64,000 bases of DNA, from assembly GCA_029552945.1 (NCBI GenBank), contig JAKPDD010000032.1, positions 78,377-142,376 on the forward strand, in the 5' to 3' direction. Shown one piece after another: positions 17,001 to 26,542 of this stretch (its first letter is position 1; each line of letters starts with the position of its first letter). Source of the DNA: Spirochaetota bacterium (lineage in GTDB: Bacteria; Spirochaetota; GWB1-36-13; JAKPDD01). The notes under the pieces are model-generated. The model saw only the letters and a program-made list of their open reading frames with translations. It had not been told where the DNA came from and searched no databases. The position numbers were made by a program, and so were the translations under genes.

Positions 17001-19501
17001 CCATCTATATTACCGTATATTCTATATTTTGAAGCAGTATCTGGATATAATCCTATTGTCTTAGTAACACTTGTATCATTGACCCTTATAGAGTCAGAAG
17101 CATTTATATATCCACCTGTTGTTACTGTAAAAGTATAATCATCATAATCTATATTTGAAAAAACAGCTTTTCCATCAGTACCTGTTGTCTTTACCACACC
17201 ATTTAATACAACAGTTGCTCCAACACCAAGTTCAAGATAGTTACCTGCCTGATCCAACTTGTTAACAATTACAACTGCCGTACCCTTCTTTCTTTCTATT
17301 GTTACTGTACTCTCTTTTATGACATTAACAAGATTAGCTGAAACAGTTGAAGTTAAAGAGTTATACTTCCAATCTAATGAGTTCTCGTTAACAATAATAT
17401 TATAATTTCCTAAAGCTAATGAAAGTCCAGTATTAACCACACCACTCTCATCAGTAGTGTAAACACTTGTTCCTATTTTAACTTTTATGCCACTTAAAAC
17501 CTGATTATTATTATTCTTTACTATAATCTTTATTCCAGCCTTAGCATTTGAAGAAGGTGTAAATACAAGAGTTTGACCTGATAAATCAACTGTAGATGAT
17601 GAAATTGTGACATTATTAATTACAATAGGGTTATAATCATCGCTATATGCTAAAGTTATTGTATAACCAGAGCCATAAGGTAAATTGCCACTATTAAAAC
17701 CACCATCACTTATAGATACTGTAATATCAATGCCTAATCCAGGGTTAACTATCCTTACAAAACCAGCACTAGCAGATGTATTCGAATCACCCAATTTTAT
17801 ATTTGAAGCAATTATAGATCCCTCTTTTCTTGCAAGGTTTATTGTTGATTCCAATACTTGATTTGTATTTAAAACAGAAGTTGTAAACTGTGCATCTTTA
17901 TAAAGCGAAGAACCTGCAATAATAACTTCATAAGTTTTATGTGAAGCAAGGTCTTCGAAAACAACAATACCACTTGAGTTTGTTGTTCCAGTTTTACCAT
18001 CAACAGTTACAATAAGCCCTGAAATAGGATTTCCTGTTATAGAGTCTTTGAATACTAACTTCAGGTCTCCTACTGCTTTATTAAATATAATAGGATTGCT
18101 ATCACTTCCTATATTAGTATAGGAACCAATTGAAACAGAATAACCAGAGCCACCATTATTTAATACTATAGAATCATAACCATCCTTTATTATCTCTACT
18201 GTGTATCCATTACCTGGAGCAACATTATCAAAAGAGAAATTACCTTTAAGATCACTTGTTGTTGTTGAAACAACATTGCCTGAACTATCTTTTAATACAA
18301 CTGTTGCACCACTGACTGGAACACCATCCTGATCTTTTAATGTACCTTTAACACCTGATTTAGCCGATGTTGTTAATGTTCCAAGGTCTGATATCTTTCC
18401 TGCTACAATTTGAACATTTTCTACTATTATAGGTTGAATAGCAGGGCTCTCTATTACAAGTGTATAAATACCAACAGGTATATTTTCAAGTATAAAAATA
18501 CCATTTCCCATTAAAGGTGTAACAGTAGTTCCAACAATAAGGTCTCCATTCTTTAATGTAATTAAAGCACCATCTTGTGGAACACCATTAGCAATAACCT
18601 TGCCTTTTAAACCACCAGTAGGCTCAGACATAGATGCCAATACAATTGTTGGTAAAATATAATTATTTGTTGTTATTTTCTGATTATATAAAACAAAATT
18701 ATAATATCCTGGTTTACTGAATTTAATTGTATATGTATCTGGTATTATGTTTGTTGAAAAACTTCCACCAACACCAGTTTCTATTTTTTTAACAGTATTA
18801 TAAGTTGTAGCACTTTGAAACTCAACGTTTACTCCACTTAATGCAACACCATTAGAATCAAGAACATTTCCAGTTACAGTAACCAAAGATGAATTCGTTG
18901 CAACAGCAACAACAGTTCCTAAACTTATTGTAGAATTAGGAGAAACAACAACATTCGGGATTGTAACAGACAAATTTCCATTAGTAGAAGTTATAATTAT
19001 TGTATATGTACCTTCTGGTATATCATTAAGATTTATATTTCCTGCACTATCGGCAAAACCTTCATATATTATTCTACCCTGAGAATCAACAAGCTGTATC
19101 CTAGCACCAGCAACAGGATTATTATTTTCATCAACAACCCTGCCCACAACAGAACCAACACCCTTTAATACTATTTTGCCCACATCTATTGTTTTATTGG
19201 CAATAACTCTAACTGAAACAGGGGCTGCACTCCTGAAACTGCTTGTTACACCTATTATTTGATAGGTCTTACCTGCACCAAGTTTTAATGCAAAATTACC
19301 ATTACTATCAGTAGTTGATGTTACTACCTCTTGACCAGAAATTATTCTTACAGTAGCATTAACAACAGGGGTAACACCATCTGATTGCACCATCTGTCCT
19401 TTAATACCACCAGTATCAGCAATTTCTGATCCTTTGTAACAGCCATTAAATATATAGGCTATGCCAACTATTAACATTAAAATTTTAAGTAACTTTTTCA
19501 T
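14099..19501 (-). CDS. Giant lipoprotein of repeated carboxypeptidase-regulatory-like (prealbumin-fold) domains
   Basis: About 1800 residues. The start is placed at the ATG at 19501 because it has a GGAGG site 5 bases upstream and opens a proper lipoprotein signal (lipobox FNGC, Cys21); an earlier ATG at 19579 would spoil it. The body is a chain of roughly 80-100-residue beta units with recurring patterns: gxVxdxxGxPVxGAxVxL, then tdsxGxFxfxxlxxGxYxlxixxxGY. This is typical of CarboxypepD-reg/SpaA-like folds. The final 200 residues differ: ITLKWMSDG, RDLDGHLVGP and FHVFWNDKNADG resemble a YfaP-like cap domain. It is probably anchored in the outer membrane as a long stalk. A terminator follows. 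Confidence 0.87.
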   Translation of the reverse strand: MKKLLKILMLIVGIAYIFNGCYKGSEIADTGGIKGQMVQSDGVTPVVNATVRIISGQEVVTSTTDSNGNFALKLGAGKTYQIIGVTSSFRSAAPVSVRVIANKTIDVGKIVLKGVGSVVGRVVDENNNPVAGARIQLVDSQGRIIYEGFADSAGNINLNDIPEGTYTIIITSTNGNLSVTIPNVVVSPNSTISLGTVVAVATNSSLVTVTGNVLDSNGVALSGVNVEFQSATTYNTVKKIETGVGGSFSTNIIPDTYTIKFSKPGYYNFVLYNQKITTNNYILPTIVLASMSEPTGGLKGKVIANGVPQDGALITLKNGDLIVGTTVTPLMGNGIFILENIPVGIYTLVIESPAIQPIIVENVQIVAGKISDLGTLTTSAKSGVKGTLKDQDGVPVSGATVVLKDSSGNVVSTTTSDLKGNFSFDNVAPGNGYTVEIIKDGYDSIVLNNGGSGYSVSIGSYTNIGSDSNPIIFNKAVGDLKLVFKDSITGNPISGLIVTVDGKTGTTNSSGIVVFEDLASHKTYEVIIAGSSLYKDAQFTTSVLNTNQVLESTINLARKEGSIIASNIKLGDSNTSASAGFVRIVNPGLGIDITVSISDGGFNSGNLPYGSGYTITLAYSDDYNPIVINNVTISSSTVDLSGQTLVFTPSSNAKAGIKIIVKNNNNQVLSGIKVKIGTSVYTTDESGVVNTGLSLALGNYNIIVNENSLDWKYNSLTSTVSANLVNVIKESTVTIERKKGTAVVIVNKLDQAGNYLELGVGATVVLNGVVKTTGTDGKAVFSNIDYDDYTFTVTTGGYINASDSIRVNDTSVTKTIGLYPDTASKYRIYGNIDGGSGIITDITVKNGTQIVKTVVATGNTYEVTDLPNGITYTLVFEKQYFNPIQTNIAVSGSDVNYNVSFNDIGDGSSPGSRKKGSLSGSVLLQDATGETGNINISISGPSSSNQVISAPSGNFSFTNIYEGQYNITVTYTNYITVTKVVSVSGTSSAGSITLEPNYANVNINVVSNPTGFSTAGAILSIGTSSYTADSTGKVSLRVKAGSYNYSVSKQNFVSKNSSFSVTAGENKNINVSIDAYATIKGYVKNSTTVFTNAILTITGPTSLTTGVNSQGYVEVRVAPGSYTLKISNLGSGYEDLQDTFTLSAGQIYNLNTDFDPEDNGGSDIGSGDYLQPYTLNVSVKGDGVGLPNITVNIGTTSGTTNTSGNISFIVNKGANYNIAISNLPVGYTNKTQSVTIVNKTTSVNFNLVATKIGLSSNAPATTFKVYDPSNNLVVTYSAGTYNINPNTYRVVALSDGYKTAEQTKSVPESITTSFNFTLTQITKVSGTIVSNTGIPVNGAEVKFMGSISATVYTNSSGYFEVTLDAGTYNYQISATNYQTVTGTIVVSGSSVSLGSITINALGSVTGQVVSWTNMNLGIVGANVTLYDANGNRVSSTVTGVNGIFNMSAPAGDNMSVRIDPITYNSISYATTSKSGIRVTAGSVTDLGKIYMPIQGNWTSGYVKGKVIDAVYGSRYPIANATVEVRIGGANGPVVTSTTTTSTGTFQTTTITGGIYTVVVIKANGYINSSYENIVVNGNTDVGVLALSPMVDPGEIRITLKWMSDGYDYLNNTVTNSTIAGYTRDLDGHLVGPKVEGGYFHVFWNDKNADGVSDGSLSNGTTMSHPYEAWQDIDDTVYCTRNGETITIKTNVPVRAAGTYAYTVHNWNAYYTQNNWLSTYSNAVVTAYDYRGILAQVSIEPNSGWSASGWKALELNIDANKNYTVTVINQPRPIYNYTTSDGVRSGSVSDIISKDLKGATK

Positions 19502-19732
19502 AAAGTCCTCCTTGATAAATTTTAAACCGAAATCTTTAGTCAAAATCAATGCCATATAGATAAAAGTATTTATAATCAATATTTTAACAAAATTTAGAAT
19601 AAAAATTTATTAAAAATTTGTATATTTTTACCTACATTATTTGACAAAATTTTAGGATATTATGTCATATATAATTTTTTTTAAATTTGTATTGTTAACT
19701 AAAATTTTTAAATTCCAGGAGTAAAAACAATA

Positions 19733-20455
19733 ATGATAAAAAATAAAAAAGAGATAAAAAATCAGTTTAATATATATCACCCAATAGAAAACATTATAAT
19801 ACTTAAAGATGAAAATGCTAAGAAACTTATAAAAGTACTAAGGATAAAAGAGAGTGAATATTTTAAAGCACTGGATGGTAAAGGTAAAGAGGGTATATAT
19901 ATAGTAAAAAAAATAGATAAAAAAACAATAATAGGTGAGTTAACAGAAATAAACAATAGGTCAGAAAATAAAAAAATAACACTGGTTTGTGGGATTGTAA
20001 AAAGAAAAGCATTAGAAACACTTATAAACTTTATTACTCAGGTTGGCCATACAGATATTATAATAGTGCAAACTGAAAATAGTATTAGAATAGATAATAA
20101 TGAAAAAGAAAAGATAATTGAAAGATTAAAAAGAATAAGCATAGAGGCAATAAAACAGTCAGAAGGTTTTTCCCCAGAAATAGAGTACAAAAGTAGTATT
20201 AAAGATATAAGTTATACAGAAGAAAATACATACTTATTACTCGATAAAGAAGGAACCAAAAATATAAAAGAGATTTATAAAGATATAAAAAATAGAGTCT
20301 TTATATTTTTAGGTCCTGAAGGTGACTTTTCAAAAAAAGAAAAAGAGTTTATACAAACCAACTTTAAAGCAATCCCTGTTAAACTATCAGAAAATATTTT
20401 AAGAGTAGAGACAGCTGGCATCGTTGCAATATCACAATTATTACTTTTTATTTAG
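19733..20455 (+). CDS. rsmE: 16S rRNA (uracil-1498-N3)-methyltransferase
   Basis: SPOUT-class methyltransferase that methylates U1498 of 16S rRNA with S-adenosylmethionine. The 240-residue protein has an N-terminal PUA-like part (VLRIKESEYFKALDGKG) and the C-terminal knot motifs GPEGDFS (194-200) and LSENILRVETA (218-228), diagnostic of RsmE. The ATG follows a CCAGGAG site. It is convergent with nadE; the two stops are only 3 bases apart. Confidence 0.96.
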   Translation: MIKNKKEIKNQFNIYHPIENIIILKDENAKKLIKVLRIKESEYFKALDGKGKEGIYIVKKIDKKTIIGELTEINNRSENKKITLVCGIVKRKALETLINFITQVGHTDIIIVQTENSIRIDNNEKEKIIERLKRISIEAIKQSEGFSPEIEYKSSIKDISYTEENTYLLLDKEGTKNIKEIYKDIKNRVFIFLGPEGDFSKKEKEFIQTNFKAIPVKLSENILRVETAGIVAISQLLLFI

Positions 20456-20458
20456 TTT

Positions 20459-22048
20459 TTATAAATTATAAAAAAACTTACTTGCAATTGGGTACCTTCT
20501 GCCACTACCGCCAGATTTTTTCTTTATTTTAAGTATTATAGGTGCTTGTCTCCTCTTATATTCTGAGTTATAAAGCCTTTTTAGTACATAATTTATTATA
20601 GAGGTATTGATATTATGTTTTTTAGATATTTCTAATGGTTCAATTCCTTCTTCAATATACTCTTTAAGTATTTTATCAAGTACCGGATATGGCGGCAATG
20701 TATCCTCATCCTTCTGTTCAGGCCTAAGTTCAGCTGAAGGTGGTTTATTAAAAATATTAACAGGTATTATCTCTTTTTCTCTATTTATATATTCAGCGAC
20801 TCTATATACCTCGGTTTTAAAAAGGTCTCCTATTACAGAGAGAGCACCAATACTATCACCATACAAGGTTGAATACCCGGAAAATATCTCACTCTTATTC
20901 CCAGTGTTTAACACAAGGCAATCAAACTTATTTGAATAAGCCAATATTATATTAGCTCTTATTCTTGCTTGAAGATTCTCTTCAGTAATGTCAAAGTTTT
21001 TACTCTTAAAAATAGGTTCAAGTTTGCTATTATACAAATTATATATCTCAGTTATACTTACAATAGATGGTTCTAGGCCAAGGTTTTTACACAAAACAAT
21101 TGAATCATCAATGCTTGATTGGGAAGAAAAAGGCCCAGGCAATAATATGGGTTTAACATTTTCACTACCTAAAGCCATAACTCCCAGTGTAGCAACAAGT
21201 GCTGAATCCATTCCACCACTTAAGCCCAATACTGCTTTTTTAAATCCTGTTTTTTTAAAATAATCCTTTATACCAAGAACTAATGCAGAAATAATCTCCT
21301 TTTCATTATCATCTATATTAGGTTTTATTGGCTTTGATTCGTCAAGATCAAAAAAATATAGCCCTTCTTCAAACCTTGGTGCCATAAAAATAGTATCTCC
21401 ATTTTCATTAACAGCAAAAGAGGAACCATCAAATATAAGTTCATCGTTAGCACCAACATAATTTACATATATGCCTTTACAATTTTTTGATACCGCAATA
21501 TTTTTCATAAGAGAAACTCTCTTTTTAAGTTTTCCTATTTCATAGGGACTTGCTGATATGTTTATAATAAGATTAAATCCACTTAGATTATCATAAGGAG
21601 AATAATTATAATTATCCCATATATCTTCACATATACTAAGAATAATTCTTTTGCCTTTAAAGTCTATAATTCTCCATTTATCTGCAGGCCAAAAATACCT
21701 TGACTCATCAAAAACATCATAAGTAGGTAGTAAAGTCTTATCCTGATAATCAATATTCCCATTATAAATAAAAAAAGCTGTATTATACAATCCTTCTCTT
21801 AAACCACCTATTACTATAGCAATATTTTGAGAATGTTGTTTTAATCCTTCAATAAAATCGTAAGATTTAACTAAAAAATAATCTCTCTCTAAAAGGTCTA
21901 ATGGGGGATACCCTGTTATATATAACTCTGGAAATATTATAATATCTGCTTTCTCAATTTTAGCTCTATTTATATTTTCTACAGCTTTATTGTAATTATT
22001 TTCAAAATCACCAATTACACTATTTAATTGAGCAATAGCAATTTTCAT
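20459..22048 (-). CDS. nadE: Glutamine-dependent NAD+ synthetase
   Basis: Last step of NAD synthesis: amidation of deamido-NAD using ammonia released from glutamine. The 529-residue protein joins a nitrilase-type glutaminase (catalytic triad E41, K104, C140 in ICEDIW) to an ATP-pyrophosphatase synthetase domain (SGGMDS at 277-282; NTGNKSE near 387). Size and order match the two-domain bacterial enzyme, so no separate ammonia supply is needed. It is transcribed alone. Confidence 0.96.
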   Translation of the reverse strand: MKIAIAQLNSVIGDFENNYNKAVENINRAKIEKADIIIFPELYITGYPPLDLLERDYFLVKSYDFIEGLKQHSQNIAIVIGGLREGLYNTAFFIYNGNIDYQDKTLLPTYDVFDESRYFWPADKWRIIDFKGKRIILSICEDIWDNYNYSPYDNLSGFNLIINISASPYEIGKLKKRVSLMKNIAVSKNCKGIYVNYVGANDELIFDGSSFAVNENGDTIFMAPRFEEGLYFFDLDESKPIKPNIDDNEKEIISALVLGIKDYFKKTGFKKAVLGLSGGMDSALVATLGVMALGSENVKPILLPGPFSSQSSIDDSIVLCKNLGLEPSIVSITEIYNLYNSKLEPIFKSKNFDITEENLQARIRANIILAYSNKFDCLVLNTGNKSEIFSGYSTLYGDSIGALSVIGDLFKTEVYRVAEYINREKEIIPVNIFNKPPSAELRPEQKDEDTLPPYPVLDKILKEYIEEGIEPLEISKKHNINTSIINYVLKRLYNSEYKRRQAPIILKIKKKSGGSGRRYPIASKFFYNL

Positions 22049-22220
22049 TTTATAAACCTCTTAAAAAATATAAAATAGATAAATAAAATATAACACAGCC
22101 CTCAATATTTAATTAGTCTAATTATATATACTCACAATTTTATTTTAGGATTTTATAAAAATCAGATTTTATTAATTAATTTTAATTAATTTTAAAATAA
22201 TTAAAAACAAGGATAATCAA

Positions 22221-25082
22221 ATGGGCTTTAAAAAATATACCAGAAACTTTTTTCCAGTATATTTAAGACTTATTCAGAAACATTACATTGTTACACTAAT
22301 TATGTATATAATACTTACACTTTTTTTAGGCTACCATGCAAGTCAAATTGAAATAAAAACAAGATTCATAGACCTATTGCCAGAAAAACAGGATAGTGTA
22401 AAAGACCTAAAAAAAATAATAGACTATTATGGTGGTGAAGGATATTTAATAGGAGTTGTAGAATGGTCATATATATACAAAGAACCTTTGGACCTAATTA
22501 AAAATATCAAAAGCAAAACAGAAGAGTTCAAAAATGAATTAAAACTTATAATAGATAGAGATGATCAAAAATATTTTGCAGAGTGGTTAGAAAATGAAGG
22601 TAATAAAAAAATAAGAGACCTTATTATTATATATGAAGATGTTAAAGAAAAAATTATTAATATTAATAAAAACAAAAATGACAGATATTTTAATCTATTT
22701 ACAGAAGAACTTGAAAAAAATATAATTAAAGATACAAAAGAAAAATGGGAAAGAATAGAAAAAGATTCATCCAATCTATACAAAGCAGATGAATTACTAT
22801 ACACTTTTGAAGAAAATATAAGAGCTTTTGACTTATATAAAGAGACAATAATAAAAGATAAAGGCGGTTCAGAATATCTTAAAAAATTTGCTGATGAAAT
22901 CTCAAAAGAACTTGAAAAAGAAAAAGATTTTATAAAATATGTTGAATACAAGTTCAGAACAAATTATATTAAAGATCATATACTATATTTTATAGATATA
23001 CCAGACTTAGTTGACATAAAAGATAGAATAAAGAAAAAAATAGATTATGAAAGAAGAAAAAAAATACTTTCATCCTCAATATTTGTGGAAGAACCAGTTT
23101 CACTTGACTTTTCTGATATTCAGAAAAAATATGAAAAAACAACAAAAGTTATAAAAATAACAAAAAAAACAGACTTTTTTGAAAAAGCAAATGAAACATA
23201 TGAATATTATATAAATGATGATGGTGATAGACTCTTACTATTAATTAAACCATCAAAAGAATCAACAGATGTAGGTTTTGCTGAACAACTTGTGGACAAA
23301 GCAAGAGAAATTGCACAAAAAATAAAGAAAAATTACCCAGAAGAGTTATTCATAGATTATACTGGTAGGTATGTAAAAAAAATAGAAGATGCCAAAATAA
23401 TAAACAGAGACTTAAAAATAATAACACCACTTGCATTTTTCCTGATAATGCTCTCTGTATTAATATATTTCAAAAGGCTAAGATCTATACTTGTAGTAGG
23501 TATACCATTAGCATCTGGTCTAGTTTGGGCAACAGGAGTAGTAAAGTTAACTATCGGTTATTTCAACATAGTAACAGGTTTCCTTATTGGAATTCTCTCT
23601 GGATTGGGGGTTAACTTTGCTGTAAATCTTTTTTCAAGGTATGTAGAAGAGAGAAATAGGGGAAAAGACATACTTGAAGCCTTAAAAACAACTTTTGAAA
23701 CAACATTTATGTCTAATTTGACAGCAACAACAACAACAGCAGCAGCATTTTTAACTTTAACTATATCTGGATTTAAAGGTTTTTCTCAGTTCGGCGTTAC
23801 AGCAGGACTTGGTATGCTCCTAATGTTATTAGGAATATTATTTGCATTTTCAGCAATAGTAATAATATCTGATAAAATAAATCCTATGAAACAACAAAAA
23901 CTATTCAAAAATGTAGATCTTCATAAAAATAAAAGAATTAAAGGATACAAAATAATTGTGGGATTTGGTCTAATATTTACATTTATATCTTTTATAGGAA
24001 TATTCAAAGTTCACTTTAATGCAGACTTTTATAAACTTGCTGCAGAAAACACTATAGGTAAAAAACTTGAAAAGAAAGCAGAAGAACTTATAAAAATGAG
24101 CTTGTGGCCTGTTACAATATACACAAAGAACTGGGAAACAATGAAAGAATTATCAAATTACATAAATGAATTAAAGGATGAGTATAAGATAACCACTCTT
24201 GACAAGATAGATTCACTTGCAAACTATGAACCAGAAAACCAGGAAGAAAAAAGAAAGGTAATGTTAGAAATAAAAGACTTATTAAGAGATTCTGTTCTGA
24301 ATAAACTTAAAGGTGAAGAAAAAAATAAAGTCGAAAGATTAAGAGAGATGGTAGATGCTGATTTTGTAAGACTTTCAAATGTACCTTATGAAATAAAAAG
24401 GCAGTTCGAAGGCAATGTGCCAGGTTATTTTCTATTCTACTATCCAAAGTCTAACCTTAGCATGTCCAAAATATCAACAATAAAAATGTTTGTAAAAGAC
24501 CTTAACCTTATTAAAGAAAAGTTTAAAGACAAAGAAATAATAATAGCATCAGATGCAATAATGTTTGACGATGTATTAACCCTTATAAACAAAGAGGCCC
24601 CATACATTATAACACTTGTTATTTTATCTTTATTAATATTACTATGGCTTGACTTCAAGTCAATAAAAGAGGTCCTAACATCCTTATTCCCACTCACATG
24701 TGGAATATTATGGATATTTGGGTGGGCATATATATTTAATTTAGAGTTTAATTATTTTAATGTAGTTATGTTCCCTGTAATAATGGGTATCGGAATAGAT
24801 TACGGAGTACACCTGCTACATAGATATAAAGAGGAAGGAAAACACAATATATTATTTATTTTAAGAACAACAGGTATTGCTATAGCAATAGGAGGTATAA
24901 CAGATATTTTTGGCTTCGGCACACTCCTTTTTGCTAAATATAAAGGTCTTGCTACAATGGGACAAATAGCAATAGCGGGTATAACCAGCTGCCTTAGTGC
25001 AGGAACATTATTTTTATCATCATTATTAGAATTAAGAAAAGACTTTAACAAAAGTAAAACAATAGAAAATAATAATACTTAA
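22221..25082 (+). CDS. RND-superfamily (MMPL-type) membrane protein
   Basis: A 953-residue protein with the duplicated RND plan: one membrane helix near 25-45, a large charged extracytoplasmic loop (about 50-395), a bundle of helices (about 400-550), then a second helix/loop/bundle set. The second half has the proton-relay motif GIGIDYGVHLLHRY (about 856-869). The matching position of the first half reads GLGVNFAVN, with Asn where Asp is usual. This is closest in plan to MMPL/HpnN-like lipid transporters. The substrate is unknown. The gene stands alone, with an AAGGAT ribosome binding site. Confidence 0.87.
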   Translation: MGFKKYTRNFFPVYLRLIQKHYIVTLIMYIILTLFLGYHASQIEIKTRFIDLLPEKQDSVKDLKKIIDYYGGEGYLIGVVEWSYIYKEPLDLIKNIKSKTEEFKNELKLIIDRDDQKYFAEWLENEGNKKIRDLIIIYEDVKEKIININKNKNDRYFNLFTEELEKNIIKDTKEKWERIEKDSSNLYKADELLYTFEENIRAFDLYKETIIKDKGGSEYLKKFADEISKELEKEKDFIKYVEYKFRTNYIKDHILYFIDIPDLVDIKDRIKKKIDYERRKKILSSSIFVEEPVSLDFSDIQKKYEKTTKVIKITKKTDFFEKANETYEYYINDDGDRLLLLIKPSKESTDVGFAEQLVDKAREIAQKIKKNYPEELFIDYTGRYVKKIEDAKIINRDLKIITPLAFFLIMLSVLIYFKRLRSILVVGIPLASGLVWATGVVKLTIGYFNIVTGFLIGILSGLGVNFAVNLFSRYVEERNRGKDILEALKTTFETTFMSNLTATTTTAAAFLTLTISGFKGFSQFGVTAGLGMLLMLLGILFAFSAIVIISDKINPMKQQKLFKNVDLHKNKRIKGYKIIVGFGLIFTFISFIGIFKVHFNADFYKLAAENTIGKKLEKKAEELIKMSLWPVTIYTKNWETMKELSNYINELKDEYKITTLDKIDSLANYEPENQEEKRKVMLEIKDLLRDSVLNKLKGEEKNKVERLREMVDADFVRLSNVPYEIKRQFEGNVPGYFLFYYPKSNLSMSKISTIKMFVKDLNLIKEKFKDKEIIIASDAIMFDDVLTLINKEAPYIITLVILSLLILLWLDFKSIKEVLTSLFPLTCGILWIFGWAYIFNLEFNYFNVVMFPVIMGIGIDYGVHLLHRYKEEGKHNILFILRTTGIAIAIGGITDIFGFGTLLFAKYKGLATMGQIAIAGITSCLSAGTLFLSSLLELRKDFNKSKTIENNNT

Positions 25083-25272
25083 AAAATATTTTCATAAGTG
25101 TTACTTATAACAAAAAAGGAGGCAAATCCTCTGTTGTTAAATATATTTTTTTATTAATTAATATTCCTAATTTTATCTGGCAAAAGTTCAATTTATCAAA
25201 TAGAATACCATTGCTATTATTTTGTGTTATATTTAATTTAGAAAAGAAAATACAAATAAAAAGAGTAAAAAA

Positions 25273-26472
25273 GTGAAAATATTCAAAAAGATCAGTAAAG
25301 AAAAAAAAATAGAAAAACTTATTTTAGAACTTCTTAAAGCATACCATGAAGATAAAAACGTTGATAAAGCAATAAGTTTTTTTTCTGATAAAGTAAAAGT
25401 CATTGGAATAAAGTCAAACCAGATAGCGGAAACAAAAGAACAGGTTTACAATTTAATTAAAAGAGATATACAACAGGTGCCATTACCATTAAAATACAAG
25501 ATAATATCCTTAAAAATAGATAAAATAGATAAAAATGTTTTTTCCGTCAATATTATCTATGAATTAGAATTAACTACAACCAGTATAAAAATAAAAACTG
25601 AAATCAGGGCCACACTACTCATAGTTTCTTATAAAATTGTAAACTTACATATCTCATCTCCTTATCTTACCCCAGAAACCTCTGATTCCCATATATATGA
25701 AAGAATAAAACAACAAAAAGAAACACTGGAAAAAATAATAGAAGAAAAAACTTATGAATTAAATAAGACAATAGAAAAATTAAAAGAAGTTGATAATATA
25801 AAAAATACATTATTTGCCATACTCTCACATGACCTTAGAGCACCCTTTGCAACAGCAATAACACTTATAGAACTTCTGGAAAAAAAAGAGAGAGTAGATG
25901 TATTAGAAAGTGAAGCAATACTTACAGCAATAAAAGTAAACTTTAAGAATGTATTTCAATTACTTGAAAATCTTATAATATGGGCAAAGGACCAGATAGA
26001 GGAAAAGTCTTCAATAAAAGAAGAGATAGATATAAACACAGTTTTAAACGAAATAAAAGATATATACGAAAATGAAATAAAAAACAAAAAAATAGATATA
26101 GTATTAGACATAAAACCAATATCAATAACCATCAATAAAAATATAATATCAATGATATTAAGAAACCTTATATACAATTCAATAAAATATGCAAGTCTTG
26201 GGGGGATTATAAAAATAAAAAATAGAAAGTTCAAAAATAATTATCTAATATCTATAAAAGACAATGGGATCGGTATAAGTCACGACAAGATAGAAAAAAT
26301 ATTAGAACTGAACAAAAATAAAACAACATTAGGGACCTTAAAAGAGAAAGGTTGTGGTTTAGGACTTTTTTTGATCAATCAGATACTAAATAAAAATAAT
26401 GGTAAAATAAAAATAAAGAGTATTGAAAATAAAGGAACAATAGCAGCAATATTTATAAAATTGGAAAAGTAA
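25273..26472 (+). CDS. Soluble sensor histidine kinase with SnoaL-like N-terminal domain
   Basis: A 399-residue cytoplasmic kinase with no membrane helix, read from a GTG start. Residues 15-130 resemble a cone-shaped SnoaL/NTF2-like domain, a possible small-molecule or dimerisation module. A coiled coil (about 145-178) leads to the HisKA domain with phospho-acceptor His186 in LSHDLRAPF. The ATPase domain has the N-box NLIYNSIKYA, G1 DNGIGIS and G2 GCGLGLFLI. No response regulator is adjacent. The kinase class is certain; the SnoaL assignment is an inference from pattern. Confidence 0.88.
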   Translation: MKIFKKISKEKKIEKLILELLKAYHEDKNVDKAISFFSDKVKVIGIKSNQIAETKEQVYNLIKRDIQQVPLPLKYKIISLKIDKIDKNVFSVNIIYELELTTTSIKIKTEIRATLLIVSYKIVNLHISSPYLTPETSDSHIYERIKQQKETLEKIIEEKTYELNKTIEKLKEVDNIKNTLFAILSHDLRAPFATAITLIELLEKKERVDVLESEAILTAIKVNFKNVFQLLENLIIWAKDQIEEKSSIKEEIDINTVLNEIKDIYENEIKNKKIDIVLDIKPISITINKNIISMILRNLIYNSIKYASLGGIIKIKNRKFKNNYLISIKDNGIGISHDKIEKILELNKNKTTLGTLKEKGCGLGLFLINQILNKNNGKIKIKSIENKGTIAAIFIKLEK

Positions 26473-26542
26473 GATTCTTACTAAACATTTTTTAGAAAAT
26501 CTATAAATTTTAACTTTTAAAATTCTTTTTTAAATCTAGGAA

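Noticed and set aside
19501..19579. Upstream ATG for the giant lipoprotein
   Set aside because: It would place 26 residues before the lipobox signal and has no ribosome binding site. The ATG at 19501 has GGAGG.
19641..19675. TTGACA with downstream TATAAT before rsmE
   Set aside because: The spacing is 23 bases, too long for a normal promoter. No other -10 at 16-18 bases is convincing.
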